A DNA stretch of 64,000 nt from Phycisphaerales bacterium (GCA_020853815.1 JADYYE010000088.1:62001-126000), one strand, 5' to 3'. Shown: positions 1-8,890, counted from the first letter of the stretch. Numbers and translations are program-made. The notes: a model not told the origin generated them from the letters alone.

Positions 1-1442
1 AAGTTCTCGGGGTCCGAGGGGACGGAAATGAATGCGTCGACCGAGCGGGTGATGTTGTTGACATAGGCCGCCGCGTTGGCGTTCCGCATCCGAGGGTTGG
101 TGTTGCTCGCGTCACCGCCGATCTCGTTCTGATTGCGGGGATCGCCGAAGGTCGCGAAGATGGACGGGCCGCCGAGGACGTAGCCGTTGGGGCTGTTGTC
201 GAGCGCCTCGTCGATGTTGGGGCGGGAGTACTCGGTGCCTCCGAGGAGGTCGTTGCGAACGGCGAGGACTTCGAGTCGGCCGCCGGTGAGCCAGCCGGAG
301 TTCACGCCGCGCTCCGCGCCGGAATAGCCGATGGCAAGGCGGTGATTGGTAGCCGTGGCTTCGACGCCGCCCGAGCCGTTCTTGTTGCCGGGGAGGAAGT
401 CCGGGCCGAGCAGGTTATTGTTCGAGAGGGTCGACAGACCGCCGATGTTTTCACCGACGCCCCAGGAGGGATCGACGCCGGCGGTGTTGTTGAAGCCGTT
501 GCGAGTGCCGGACCCGGCGTCGCGCGTAACGACCATGAAGTTCTCGCCGTTCTTGGCACGGCCGGTGACCAGCATGTGTCGGATGTCGGACTGGTCGGCC
601 TGGCGGACGCCGGTGCCGAGGTTGGTGAGCGCGGCGATGGGCGCCCACGCGGTTGCGGTGTCAAAGATGGTGTTCGAGTCCGGGCTGCCGACGTTCAGAT
701 TCGCGGTGCCAAGATCGGCCATGGTGTGGTACCACGGATTGCCGCTGCCGTCGAGGTACTGCGTGCCGTCCTTGTTGAGGCCGAAAGCGGGATTGAGCCC
801 GTAGCCGGGCTGGCCGGGAAGCAGGGTCGACCCGGGATTGATGCCGGTGGCGAAGACGGCCCAGACGCTGGGGACGTCGAGCGGGGCGATATCGATCTGC
901 GCTCCGCCGGTCATGGCGTTGTTGGGCGGGAGGTACGGCGTGGCGAGGTAGGTGCCCGTCATGTCAGAGCGAACCGGGCCGCCGCCGGGGTTGCCTTCGT
1001 TGAACAGGGTGACATCGGAGTTGGCGCCGGCGTTGATGTACTGGGCGCGGTTGGTATACGCGCGCTCAGCGACGGTCGACTTCAGGGCACCCAGGTGCCC
1101 GTCGGTCACAAAGGTGCGGCCGAAGCTGAGCAGCTCCGACAGGCCGCGGACCGAGCCGGTGGCGCGGTAAGTAATGACCCAGTACTGGTTCGCCGGATAC
1201 GGATTCGCGGGGCGGCCCGGGGCCAGCTGCTGAATGTCGACGCTCCCGAGGATTCCCGCGACGCCATTGCCGTCGACGTCGAGGTAATCATGCGACGATG
1301 CGTTGGCCTTGAAGAAGTTCTCCTGGAGCGTCGCCCCGGAGATGTTCACAACGCGCGGCTGGGCCAACGCCACGCCGGTGGCCGAACCCGCAAGGCCCGC
1401 GGCGATAAGGCCGACCAGGCGACGATCGATCATGGTCTTCAC
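1..1442 (-). CDS. PstS-like periplasmic substrate-binding protein, 3' end outside window
   Basis: Open minus-strand frame running off the left edge; about 480 codons are visible. I chose the GTG at 1442 because GGAGG lies 7 nt upstream; an ATG at 1433 is in frame but badly spaced. The protein starts with a signal peptide (LVGLIAAGLAGSATGVALAQ). Next comes VNISGATLQENFF, which resembles the first phosphate-binding loop of PstS proteins, and near residues 300-315 VVTRDAGSGTRNGF, which matches the REx-GSGTR loop of PstS. It probably binds phosphate or a similar oxyanion outside the cytoplasmic membrane. It is longer than the usual 320-350 aa of PstS and rich in Asn/Gly, as in related planctomycete proteins. 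No pstCAB genes are visible, so transporter partnership is not shown; a structural or scavenging role is possible. Confidence 0.75.
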   Translation of the reverse strand, partial: MKTMIDRRLVGLIAAGLAGSATGVALAQPRVVNISGATLQENFFKANASSHDYLDVDGNGVAGILGSVDIQQLAPGRPANPYPANQYWVITYRATGSVRGLSELLSFGRTFVTDGHLGALKSTVAERAYTNRAQYINAGANSDVTLFNEGNPGGGPVRSDMTGTYLATPYLPPNNAMTGGAQIDIAPLDVPSVWAVFATGINPGSTLLPGQPGYGLNPAFGLNKDGTQYLDGSGNPWYHTMADLGTANLNVGSPDSNTIFDTATAWAPIAALTNLGTGVRQADQSDIRHMLVTGRAKNGENFMVVTRDAGSGTRNGFNNTAGVDPSWGVGENIGGLSTLSNNNLLGPDFLPGNKNGSGGVEATATNHRLAIGYSGAERGVNSGWLTGGRLEVLAVRNDLLGGTEYSRPNIDEALDNSPNGYVLGGPSIFATFGDPRNQNEIGGDASNTNPRMRNANAAAYVNNITRSVDAFISVPSDPEN

Positions 1443-1559
1443 GTTCAATCCTCCAAGGGTGATCAAGCCATCACTCGCGCGCAACGACAGCCACGAAGCT
1501 TTCGTGCCGCTTCTCTTGCGGGCGTTCGCCCGCCACCAACAAACCCATTCCCGATGCAA

Positions 1560-1592
1560 GACACTCTAACGGGCGTCCCCGTGGAGAGTGTC
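1560..1592 (-). terminator. Long hairpin between the prepilin-like gene and the PstS-like gene
   Basis: GACACTCT (1560-1567) pairs with AGAGTGTC (1585-1592), and inside it ACGGG pairs with CCCGT. It lies 78 nt downstream of the prepilin-like stop and 118 nt upstream of the PstS-like start, both on the minus strand. There is no clear U-run, so it may be a factor-dependent terminator or an mRNA-stabilising stem. Confidence 0.4.
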
Positions 1593-1670
1593 AGAATTGC
1601 GCGATGAGTGGATCAATGTCGCCGCAAAGCACACATGGCGACGTGGGTTCTCTCCCTCCACCAACGCGCG

Positions 1671-2684
1671 TCAGTCCTTGACCCGGTTGTCGCCGGTCAG
1701 GCTGTAGACCCGGTCACCCCAGAGCCGCTTTTCGATCGTGTCCCAGACGTTTTTGGAATCAACGTGCCCGTCGCAGAAGACAAAGTTGACGTTTCCGCCG
1801 TACTTCCCTCCGCCGCCCTGATGGTGACGCCCGACGGCGTTCAGGATTGAGCTGGGATCGTCGATGAGGTGTGCCGCGCCTTGCGCGCCTTCGCGGATCT
1901 CATCCGCGGTGGGATAGCGGAATCGTTTGGTGCCGTTGGTGGGCTCGCTGTAGACATCGGCGCCCGCGGAGATACCGACGAAGGGCTGCACGGGACGATG
2001 GCTCTTAATCTTTTGCTCGTCACGGGCCGCGAGAGAAGTCCAGTTGTCGTAATGGGCGTACTCGGTTGCGAGAATCGTTCCGGCGCCTCCGCGGGTCGAT
2101 CCGTCGACCCAGGCGGGATTGACGAATTGGTTCTTGCGCCGGAATCCGACATTGAGCTTGTTTCGACTGAAGATCGAGTCGTTGCCGGTGAAGGCCATGC
2201 GGGCCGCCTGGCGGTCCTTGGGGAGCCCGGAAGGCGACGAATCTCCGAGATCATTCACCTGGCCCGACTCCCAGTCCGTGGCGTTGGGCCCCGGGTTCGT
2301 GCGCGGGGCGCCGCCGCCCGGAAGAGTCGGGCACTTGAACGCATCCTCGGCCAGTCCGGTTCCGGCACCCTTCAGCAGCGCCCACGACCAATGGATGTAC
2401 CCGTTGCCTTTGGTGGGGTTTTCTTCCTGCTGATCCGACAGCTTCCACGAGTCTCCCTCCTGTGAGTCGGCGTAGGCGTACGAAAGAGGGAAAAAGCGGT
2501 TCTCGCCCGTGTACTGGGCGACCGCCATGCCCACGTTGCGGAGACTCGCGGCGCACTTGATCGCACGGGCGCTGGCGCGGGCCTTGCCCAGCGACGGCAA
2601 CAGAATCCCGATCAGGAGCGCGATGATCGCGATCACGACCAGAAGCTCGATCAGCGTGAAACCGGCGGCCTTGCCCTTGCGCAT
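1671..2684 (-). CDS. Prepilin-type N-terminal methylation domain protein (DUF1559/H-X9-DG-like)
   Basis: 337 aa from the ATG at 2684, chosen because a GGAGTGG ribosome-binding site precedes it and the prepilin leader starts directly after it. Residues 1-35 hold the type IV pilin/pseudopilin leader: MRKGKAAG, the G/F cleavage point, then [20 protein letters not shown]. The body is a secreted globular domain with W/Y/D-rich stretches. It ends with [18 protein letters not shown], the conserved tail of the large family of prepilin-like proteins amplified in planctomycetes. In the family these are processed by a prepilin peptidase and placed in the envelope; individual functions are mostly unknown. 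No secretion-system gene is adjacent. Confidence 0.85.
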   Translation of the reverse strand: MRKGKAAGFTLIELLVVIAIIALLIGILLPSLGKARASARAIKCAASLRNVGMAVAQYTGENRFFPLSYAYADSQEGDSWKLSDQQEENPTKGNGYIHWSWALLKGAGTGLAEDAFKCPTLPGGGAPRTNPGPNATDWESGQVNDLGDSSPSGLPKDRQAARMAFTGNDSIFSRNKLNVGFRRKNQFVNPAWVDGSTRGGAGTILATEYAHYDNWTSLAARDEQKIKSHRPVQPFVGISAGADVYSEPTNGTKRFRYPTADEIREGAQGAAHLIDDPSSILNAVGRHHQGGGGKYGGNVNFVFCDGHVDSKNVWDTIEKRLWGDRVYSLTGDNRVKD

Positions 2685-2982
2685 GTCGTCCACTCCCGAG
2701 TAGTTCACTCCAGGAGCCGCGACCGCGCCGCGAGCTCCCATTCGATGACGGGAAGAGGCTAAAGCGGACGCCCACTCCAACTGTCAAGGCCTCGACCTCT
2801 TTGCTTGAAGGCTTGGTTTAGGGATTGTGAAATCGCGCGGATCGGCGGTCGGAATGGGAGGCTCGCCGCGCTGTTCCCCGCGGGCGGGACCGCCGCCACG
2901 GGTTCGGGGGGCGCGCTATCATCCCGGTTTGTGCCGGGGCGTCGCGTATCGCCCCGCCCGCCCGAAACCGCAGGAGTGCCGA

Positions 2983-4017
2983 ATGCCGGCCTTTGAGTTG
3001 CCGACGGTCGATTTCAGCAAGCCCCTTCCGAGCCGGGAGGGGTCGCGCCTCATCCAGTTCCGCGAGGCGCTGCGCGAGGCCATGAGCGAGGAAATGCGGC
3101 GTGACCCGCGCGTCTTCCTCATGGGCGAGGAAGTCGCCGAATACCACGGTGCGTACAAGGTCTCGCAGGGGATGCTCGAAGAGTTCGGGCCCAAGCGGAT
3201 CATTGATTCGCCGATCTCCGAGAACGGCTTTGCGGGGATGGCCGTGGGCGCCGCGATGTACGGCCTGCGCCCCATCATCGAGTTCATGTCGTGGTCGTTC
3301 TCGCTGGTCGCGGCCGACCCGATCCTCAACAACGTCCCCAAGATGCTCTACATGTCCGGCGGCCAGTGGGGTTGCCCGGCCGTGTTCCGCGGGAACGACG
3401 GCGCGGGCGGGCAGCTCGGCTCCACCCACTCCTGGTGCGTTGAAGGCCTCTACGCGAACGTCCCGGGCGTCAAGATCGTCATCCCGAGCAACCCTTACGA
3501 CGCCAAGGGCCTGCTCAAGACCGCCATCCGCGATGATGATCCCGTCTTCTTCCTTGAATCCGAGCGCATGCTGGGCGACAAGGCCCATGTTCCCGAGGAG
3601 GAGTACTACATCCCCTTCGGCCAAGCGCGCGTCGCGCGAGAGGGCGACGATTGCACGATCGTGTCGTTCGGGCGTCCCGTGAACTTTTGCCTCGAGGCCG
3701 CCGCGGAGCTTGAGAAGGACGGCATCAGCGTCGACGTTTTGGACATGCGGACGATCCGCCCGCTGGACGTCGACTCGATCCTGGCGAGCCTCCGCAAGAC
3801 CAACCGGCTGGTCGTGGTCGATCAGTGCTGGCCGTTCGCCAGCATCGCGAGCGAAGTGGTGACGCAGGTGTGCGAGCGCGGCTTTGACTGGCTGGACACG
3901 CCGCCGGTGCGAGTGAACACCGAGGACGTGCCGACGCCGTACGCCAAGGGGCTGGAGTACGCGTACCTGCCGAACAAGGAGAAGATCGTGGCGGCGGTGA
4001 AGCGGACATTGGGCTGA
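2983..4017 (+). CDS. pdhB: Pyruvate dehydrogenase E1 component, beta subunit
   Basis: 344 aa from the ATG at 2983, preceded by AGGAG at 7 nt. The thiamine-diphosphate-dependent E1 heterotetramer decarboxylates pyruvate and acetylates the E2 lipoyl group. Visible family features are the N-terminal pyrimidine-binding domain (REALREAMSEEMRRDP, FLMGEEVAEYHGAYKVSQGM, DSPISENGFAGMAVGAAM) and the C-terminal transketolase domain (VDVLDMRTIRPLDVDSI, VDQCWPFASIASEV). Length is normal. The E2 gene follows in the same direction but is separated by an inserted four-helix-bundle cassette. The alpha subunit gene is not next to it. A weak -10-like TATCAT lies at 2917. Other 2-oxoacid dehydrogenase E1-beta roles are possible, but similarity to PdhB is strongest. 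Confidence 0.93.
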   Translation: MPAFELPTVDFSKPLPSREGSRLIQFREALREAMSEEMRRDPRVFLMGEEVAEYHGAYKVSQGMLEEFGPKRIIDSPISENGFAGMAVGAAMYGLRPIIEFMSWSFSLVAADPILNNVPKMLYMSGGQWGCPAVFRGNDGAGGQLGSTHSWCVEGLYANVPGVKIVIPSNPYDAKGLLKTAIRDDDPVFFLESERMLGDKAHVPEEEYYIPFGQARVAREGDDCTIVSFGRPVNFCLEAAAELEKDGISVDVLDMRTIRPLDVDSILASLRKTNRLVVVDQCWPFASIASEVVTQVCERGFDWLDTPPVRVNTEDVPTPYAKGLEYAYLPNKEKIVAAVKRTLG

Positions 4018-4043
4018 CCGACGGCGATCGCCGCACACAAAGG

Positions 4044-4071
4044 TCCAAATGGCAAAGGGCCAAATAGCAAA
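4044..4071 (+). repeat. Left terminal inverted repeat of the four-helix-bundle cassette
   Basis: 28 nt built from two imperfect units of the form CCAAATGGCAAA. It pairs with 4464-4491 (23/28 identical in inverted orientation). It is AT-rich against the GC-rich surroundings. Confidence 0.75.
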
Positions 4072-4082
4072 CCGAGAAGTCA

Positions 4083-4463
4083 ATGGGGCGACTCCAACCA
4101 GAACTTCTGCTTCGAATCGAATCGCTCGCCGTACGGGCCTTGGATGTGGTCGATGCGCTTGAAGCCGCGGCAGTTTCTCGTCGAGTGCTGGACCAACTAA
4201 CCGGCTGCGGCACCGCGGTCGGCGCAAACGTGTTCGAGGCCGACGAAGCGTTGAGCCGCGCTGATTTCTGCAAGTGCATTGGTATCGCCCTCAAAGAGCT
4301 CAGCGAAACACTCTTCTGGCTCAGGATCATCGCGCACCGGCGATGGATCGAGCCATCCAGACTCGACGCGATCCAAGCTGAGGCCGCCGAATTGAAGCGC
4401 GTTCTGGGAGCGATCTTGTCGAAAACACGCCAGAACAATCTCGCACGCGAACGGACCAGGTAG
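4083..4463 (+). CDS. Four-helix-bundle protein (23S rRNA intervening-sequence protein family)
   Basis: 126 aa from the ATG at 4083, with a GAGAAG ribosome-binding site. Four amphipathic helices are apparent, with the family signature around SRADFCKCIGIALKELSETLFWL and a preceding GTAVGANVFEADEALS. The family (S23/IVP, TIGR02436-like) was first seen encoded in intervening sequences of 23S rRNA genes and is common as stand-alone small genes; its biochemical role is unknown. Here it lies between pdhB and the E2 gene, inside a unit bounded by inverted repeats. That points to an acquired cassette rather than a pyruvate dehydrogenase component. Confidence 0.85.
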   Translation: MGRLQPELLLRIESLAVRALDVVDALEAAAVSRRVLDQLTGCGTAVGANVFEADEALSRADFCKCIGIALKELSETLFWLRIIAHRRWIEPSRLDAIQAEAAELKRVLGAILSKTRQNNLARERTR

Positions 4464-4491
4464 TTTGCCATTTGCTGATTTGCCATTTGGA
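4464..4491 (+). repeat. Right terminal inverted repeat of the four-helix-bundle cassette
   Basis: Begins with the base after the TAG stop of the four-helix-bundle gene and reads TTTGCCATTTGC...GCCATTTGGA. It is the inverted partner of 4044-4071. Confidence 0.75.
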
Positions 4492-4506
4492 CATCAAGGG
4501 TTTTCC

Positions 4507-5823
4507 ATGCCAATCGAAATCTCCATGCCCCGCCTGTCCGACACCATGCAGCAGGGCACCATCGTCAAATGGAACGTCAAGGAAGGCCAGACGATCAAGA
4601 GCGGCGACGTCATCGCCGACATCGAGACCGACAAGGCCACCATGGAGCTCCAGTCGTTCGACGACGGCACGGTCGCTCGCCTGGGCGTCGCCGAGGGGCA
4701 GACCGTGCCCGTCGGAACGGTGATCCTGGTTCTTGCCGGCAAGGGCGAGGACGCCGCGGCCATCAAGTCGGGCGGCGGCGTCTCGGCCGCACCCGTCGCC
4801 AAAGTGGTGGCGAACGCGGGCTCCAATATCCCGAGCGTCCCGGCGGGCACCGCGACCATCGAGAGCGAAGAGACGATTGACTCCAACGGCGCTCGCGTCT
4901 TCATCTCGCCGCTCGCCAAGAAGATCGCCCGCGAGTCGGGTATCGATCTTGCCTCGGTTCAGGGGAGCGGGCCCGGCGGGCGGATCGTGCGACGCGATGT
5001 TGAGGCCGCGATCAGCGGGTCGACGCTGCGACCCGCGCCCGCGAGCTCGCCCGCTTCCGCGGCTCCGATCGCGAAGGCAGCGCCGGTCGTCAGCGCCTCG
5101 GGCACCAGGCTCTCGGGCGAGATCGTCTCCCTCTCCAACATGCGGCGCACCATCGCGCGGCGATTGGTCGAGAGCAAGACGACCATCCCCCACTACCAGG
5201 TCACGATCGAGGTCGCGATGGACGCGCTCATCGATCTGCGCAAGCAGCTCAACGAGCAGCTCGAAACGCAGGGAGTGAAGCTCTCGGTCAATGACTTCCT
5301 TGTGCGGGCCTGCGCTCTGGCGATGCACAAGCACCCCTTTGTGAACAGCCGCTGGGTCGGCAACCCCGGGAGCGAGAATATCGAACTGCTCGCCAACGTC
5401 AACATCGGCGTGGCCATCGCGCTCGACGAATCCAAGGGCGGCGGCCTGGTCGTGGCGACGCTGCGCGACGCCGATCAGATCGGCCTTCGGCAGATCTCGG
5501 CCCAGTCCAGGGCTCTGGCCGACAAGGCCCGCACCAAAGGGCTGACGATCGAGGAAATGGCCGACGCGACGTTCACGATCAGCAATCTCGGGATGTTCGG
5601 CGTGGATCATTTCACGGCGATCATCAACCCCCCGAACGTGGCGATCCTGGCCGTGGGCGCGGCGATCCAGAAGCCCGTGGTGCGTGGCAACGAGGTCGTG
5701 CCGGGCTGGGTGATGTCGATGACGATGTCGAGCGACCATCGCGTGGTGGACGGGGCGATGGCCGCGGCGTATCTCAACAGCGTCAAGGCGCTCTTGGAAA
5801 AGCCCGCGACGCTGCTGGTTTGA
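4507..5823 (+). CDS. pdhC: Dihydrolipoamide acetyltransferase (E2) of pyruvate dehydrogenase
   Basis: 438 aa from the ATG at 4507, with AAGGG about 7 nt upstream. E2 accepts the acetyl group from E1 on its lipoyl arm and transfers it to CoA. Domains: one lipoyl domain (residues about 1-80, lipoyl-lysine motif DIETDKATMEL), an Ala/Pro linker, a peripheral subunit-binding domain (about 138-175, ISPLAKKIARESGIDLASVQGSGPGGRI), a second linker, and the catalytic acyltransferase domain (about 210-438). The last ends in the active-site motif SSDHRVVDGAMAAAYL, with the His and Asp present. It is co-directional with pdhB, which supports the pyruvate rather than the 2-oxoglutarate complex. No E3 gene is in the window. 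Confidence 0.93.
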   Translation: MPIEISMPRLSDTMQQGTIVKWNVKEGQTIKSGDVIADIETDKATMELQSFDDGTVARLGVAEGQTVPVGTVILVLAGKGEDAAAIKSGGGVSAAPVAKVVANAGSNIPSVPAGTATIESEETIDSNGARVFISPLAKKIARESGIDLASVQGSGPGGRIVRRDVEAAISGSTLRPAPASSPASAAPIAKAAPVVSASGTRLSGEIVSLSNMRRTIARRLVESKTTIPHYQVTIEVAMDALIDLRKQLNEQLETQGVKLSVNDFLVRACALAMHKHPFVNSRWVGNPGSENIELLANVNIGVAIALDESKGGGLVVATLRDADQIGLRQISAQSRALADKARTKGLTIEEMADATFTISNLGMFGVDHFTAIINPPNVAILAVGAAIQKPVVRGNEVVPGWVMSMTMSSDHRVVDGAMAAAYLNSVKALLEKPATLLV

Positions 5824-5892
5824 GCGTGCGCTGCCCTGGGTAGCTCGCGCCAATCACGGAGCCCGTGCCGGTGCTTCGCGTGTTCCGGGCCG

Positions 5893-7009
5893 CTACTTGC
5901 CCTTTTCTTTCTCGGAGCGCCGGCGCTTGAGTTCCGAGTCGATAAACGGCTCGATTCCGCCGCGGAGGACCATCTCGTAGTCGGATTCCTCGTAGCCCGT
6001 GCGATGGTCCTTCACGCGGTTGTCATAGAAGACGTACGAGCGGATCTGCGTGCCCCAGCCCTGCTCCATCGCGCCGCCGGTCGCGCCCTCGATCTCCTTG
6101 CGGCGGCGTTCGTCCTCGATCTGCTGGAGTTTGGCCTGAAGCACCGTTAATGCCTGGCGCTTGTTCTGCGGCTGGTCGCGGTAGGTGCTGGCGACGACCT
6201 GGATCCCCGTCGGCTTGTGAACGATGCGGATCGCCGACGCGACCTTGTTGACGTTCTGTCCGCCGGGGCCCGACGCACGCACGAACGCGATGACCTCGAT
6301 GTCATTCTCCGGGATCTCGACCTCGGTCTCCTCGATCTCGGGGACGATCTCGACGGTCGCGAAGCTGGTCTGGCGCTTGCCCTGGGCGTTGAAGGGCGAG
6401 ACGCGGGCGAGACGGTGCGTGCCACGCTCGCAGGAAAGATAGCCGAATGCGTACGCGCCCTTCACGTGGAGCGTGACCGAGTCGATGCCGACTTCGGTGC
6501 CGAATCCCTTGTCGACTTCCTCCATCTCCCAGCCCATCTTCTCGCAGTAGAAGATGTACATGCGATAGAGCATGTCGGCCCAGTCGTTGGCCTCGGTGCC
6601 GCCCACACCCGCCGAAATGGTCAGGTAGCAGTTGCGGTGGTCGTGACGCCCTGAGAGGAGCGAACGGAGCTCGACCTGTTCCATCCGCGCCTGCAGCCTA
6701 AAGAGCTGCTCGTCGGCCTCGGCGAGCAAGTCCTTGTCCGCCGCCTCGCGTGACATCTCATACGCGACCTTGGCATCCTCAAACTCAGCCATGAGCTTGG
6801 CGAGCGGCTCGACCTGGGCCTTCAGGGTCTTGACCTCGGCGAGCACCCTCTTGGCCTTGTCCTGGGAATCCCAGAACCCCTCACCGGCCATCTGGGCCTC
6901 GAGTTCCTTCAGCTGCCTTTGCTTGGCTGGGAAGTTAAAGAGAGTCGCGGATGGTTGTGATCCGCGCCTCAAGATCGTCGATCACGGGCTGGTGTGCGTC
7001 GTAATGCAT
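5893..7009 (-). CDS. prfB: Peptide chain release factor 2, expressed by +1 ribosomal frameshift
   Basis: RF2 terminates translation at UGA and UAA. The gene is in two frames: ATG at 7009, 24 codons ending CGC-GAC-TCT-CTT, then an in-frame TAA (6937-6935). After a +1 shift the frame continues NFPAKQRQLKELE down to 5893. The join is at the same place as in E. coli prfB (about codon 25), so the break looks programmed. The total product is about 371 aa. Seen in the main frame are the SPF anticodon-like motif (RVSPFNAQGKRQTSF), the GGQ motif (SGPGGQNVNKVAS) and the family C-terminus. Unlike the classical CTT-TGA-C site, the shift codon here is TAA and no SD-like run is visible just upstream. It is convergent with pdhC. 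Confidence 0.92.
6934..6940 (-). other. Programmed +1 frameshift site of prfB (CTT TAA C)
   Basis: On the minus strand the zero-frame codon CTT (6940-6938) is followed by TAA (6937-6935). Slipping one base forward gives AAC, which joins the RF2 main frame. The classical autoregulatory site has UGA; UAA is read by both RF1 and RF2. Confidence 0.8.
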
Positions 7010-7132
7010 GGGGCGAGAGTGTAGCCGGGTTCCGGTCGGGTGGTTTTCGCTCGGTCCCGTGGATTCTTTTTTGCGGCGTGCGCCGGAAACGTCCCGCGGC
7101 GTCGTTTGATTGGTAGAACACAGGAGCCAGCC

Positions 7133-8227
7133 ATGACGCGATTCACTTCCCGAAACCTCGCCGCCTTTGTCCTTGCCGCCGGAACAACGCTGGGAGCATG
7201 GACGCCCGCGTGCCTCGGACAAACGGAACTGGCGAAGCAGGGCGGCGGCGAACGGATGGTCACGATGCGGGTGAACTCGATGCCGATCAGCATCAAGTTC
7301 GCCGGCGGAACGATCGCGGAGTATGTCAAAGCCGTGCAGGCTCAACACAAGGACAACTCCTGGCCCGTGAACGTGATTCTGGGCCCGGGCACAGAACGGA
7401 TCACAGTGCGTCCGATTGAGCTCAACTTTGTTTCGGTCGACACGGCGATGGATGTGCTGCGGTTTGCTGCCCAGTGCGAACCCGGCGAACTTCGCATCGA
7501 TCATGTGAGCGCTCATGAAGATGAGTCTCCGACGTTTTCGATCCTTCAGAAGTCGGGCGACTCGGCACAGGGTCGGCAAGAACTCGAAGTCCTCTCCATC
7601 GCTCCGCTCACGCGCCCGTCGGTCGATGGAGTGACCCGGGCGGACCTTTCGATCAAACCCGACATCGTGCTCTCGGCGGTCGAACTCGCGCTCCCGCCCG
7701 GGGAAGAGACCGTTCGCCTGAAGTACCACGAAGAATCCCAGCTGCTCATCCTGCAAGGCTCACCACGCGCCACCAACGCGGTTCACCAGGTCATCAAGAC
7801 GATGATCGACGATCAGAGGCAGCGGCTGGGAGATGCCGGGCACGCGCAGAAGGAAATGATCGAAGCCACCGCGCGAGTCGAAAGGGCGCGGGTGCGGCTT
7901 GCGACCGCGGAGCAGACTGCGGCGATGATGAGAGACAAGCTCGATCACACTGCCGAACTCGTCAAACAGGGCTCCATGAGCACCGGAGAGTTGCAGGAGC
8001 ACAGGTCCGCCTTCGCCAACGCTGACGCGATGGTGCTTACTGCCCGCGCCGACCTGCAGGAGGCCGAGGGGCTCGCCGCGCTCATCCGCGACAAAGCGGC
8101 CGGTGCCCCCACCACCGCGACCGACGAACTCGCCTCGCTCCGTAAGCTTGTCGAGGATCAGGCCGTCCAGATCAAGGCGCTCACGGATGAGTTGAAAGCC
8201 CTTCGCCAGCAGAAGAACGCCAAGTAG
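7133..8227 (+). CDS. Secreted protein with secretin/STN-like N-domain and C-terminal coiled coil
   Basis: 364 aa from the ATG at 7133, with AGGAG 7 nt upstream. A signal peptide occupies residues 1-28 or so (AAFVLAAGTTLGAWTPACLG). Residues about 40-110 (ISIKFAGGTIAEYVKAVQ...LNFVSVDTAMDVLRFAA) resemble the short beta-alpha domains at the N-terminus of secretins and TonB-type receptors. Residues about 230-364 are a long charged coiled coil ending QVKALTDELKALRQQ-like heptads. There is no membrane segment after the signal, so a periplasmic location is likely. The sigma factor at 8282 follows 54 nt later, so co-transcription is possible. Function unknown; the domain resemblance is by eye. Confidence 0.65.
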   Translation: MTRFTSRNLAAFVLAAGTTLGAWTPACLGQTELAKQGGGERMVTMRVNSMPISIKFAGGTIAEYVKAVQAQHKDNSWPVNVILGPGTERITVRPIELNFVSVDTAMDVLRFAAQCEPGELRIDHVSAHEDESPTFSILQKSGDSAQGRQELEVLSIAPLTRPSVDGVTRADLSIKPDIVLSAVELALPPGEETVRLKYHEESQLLILQGSPRATNAVHQVIKTMIDDQRQRLGDAGHAQKEMIEATARVERARVRLATAEQTAAMMRDKLDHTAELVKQGSMSTGELQEHRSAFANADAMVLTARADLQEAEGLAALIRDKAAGAPTTATDELASLRKLVEDQAVQIKALTDELKALRQQKNAK

Positions 8228-8281
8228 CCCCCACGCCAGGAGCCAGAGCCGATCAGCCGCGTCGCCACCATCGAGCACCTC

Positions 8282-8890
8282 GTGCCAATCGCCACTCCGA
8301 CAGATCGGGCGAACGACTCGCCGGACGCGCGGGCGGCGGCTTGGTGCCGCGGCATCCGAGCCGGCGATCCCGCGGCTCTCACCGACTTCTACCAGCACTG
8401 GTTTGATCGCTCGGTCGCGATCGTCCGCGCCCGCACCGGACGCGACGACAGCTTCGCGCTCGACGTAGTGCAGGACGCCATGATCCGAGTCGCGCGGAGC
8501 ACGCCGAAGCTTGATTCGGACGCCGATCTCTCGCGGTGGATGATCCGGGTGCTCACGACCTGCTCGCTCGATCGCCTCAAGCAAGAATCGAGAGAGGCGG
8601 CTCGGCGCCGTGTTGCCAGGAACACCGCGTCCGACACGTCGGTCGGATGTGAGATGCAAGGCAACGACTGCTCACGCCCGAACATCCATGAATCGATGGA
8701 GGGGCTTCGGCGGCACCTCGGCGAGCTCAGGCCCGAACAGCGGGCCGCCCTGTCGCTTCGTTTCTGGTTTAGGCGTTCGCTCGCCGCCATCGGGCGGGCG
8801 TTGTCGATCAGCGACGACGCGGCCCATGGCAAGCTCCGCGCTTCGCTCCGATCGCTTCAGCGAGCTTCGCAGGGAGACAACGAGCCATGA
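8282..8890 (+). CDS. ECF-like RNA polymerase sigma factor
   Basis: 202 aa from a GTG at 8282; no ATG is available before the conserved region. Region 2 is at residues about 20-100 (GIRAGDPAALTDFYQHWFDRSVAIVRARTG, ALDVVQDAMIRVAR, LSRWMIRVLTTCSLDRLKQ). Region 4 is at about 140-195 (LRPEQRAALSLRFWFRRSLAAIGRALSISDDAAHGKLRASLRSL), a helix-turn-helix that would read the -35 element. The stop overlaps the start of a single-pass membrane protein gene by 4 nt (ATGA), the usual layout of a sigma/anti-sigma pair. Weak upstream ribosome-binding site. Confidence 0.8.
   Translation: MPIATPTDRANDSPDARAAAWCRGIRAGDPAALTDFYQHWFDRSVAIVRARTGRDDSFALDVVQDAMIRVARSTPKLDSDADLSRWMIRVLTTCSLDRLKQESREAARRRVARNTASDTSVGCEMQGNDCSRPNIHESMEGLRRHLGELRPEQRAALSLRFWFRRSLAAIGRALSISDDAAHGKLRASLRSLQRASQGDNEP

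Larger units (their letters stand above)
4044..4491 (+). mobile_element. Four-helix-bundle (S23/IVP-type) cassette with terminal inverted repeats
   Basis: A 448-nt unit sits between pdhB and the E2 gene. It consists of one four-helix-bundle gene bounded by 28-nt inverted repeats (4044-4071 and 4464-4491) that match at 23 of 28 positions. The outer 13 nt, TCCAAATGGCAAA, are identical. The right repeat starts immediately after the stop codon and ends 15 nt before the E2 start. The arrangement looks like a small insertion into a pdh operon. Mobility is inferred from structure; no transposase is encoded inside. Confidence 0.7.

Noticed and set aside
342-1607. A 421-codon plus-strand frame near the left edge.
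   Set aside because: The opposite strand reads as a signal-peptide-bearing PstS-like protein with a good ribosome-binding site, so the plus-strand frame is a shadow.
6935-7009. A frameshift or sequencing error in prfB.
   Set aside because: The break is exactly where RF2 genes carry the programmed +1 shift and the CTT codon before the stop is the usual slip codon. I treat it as real, while noting the atypical TAA.
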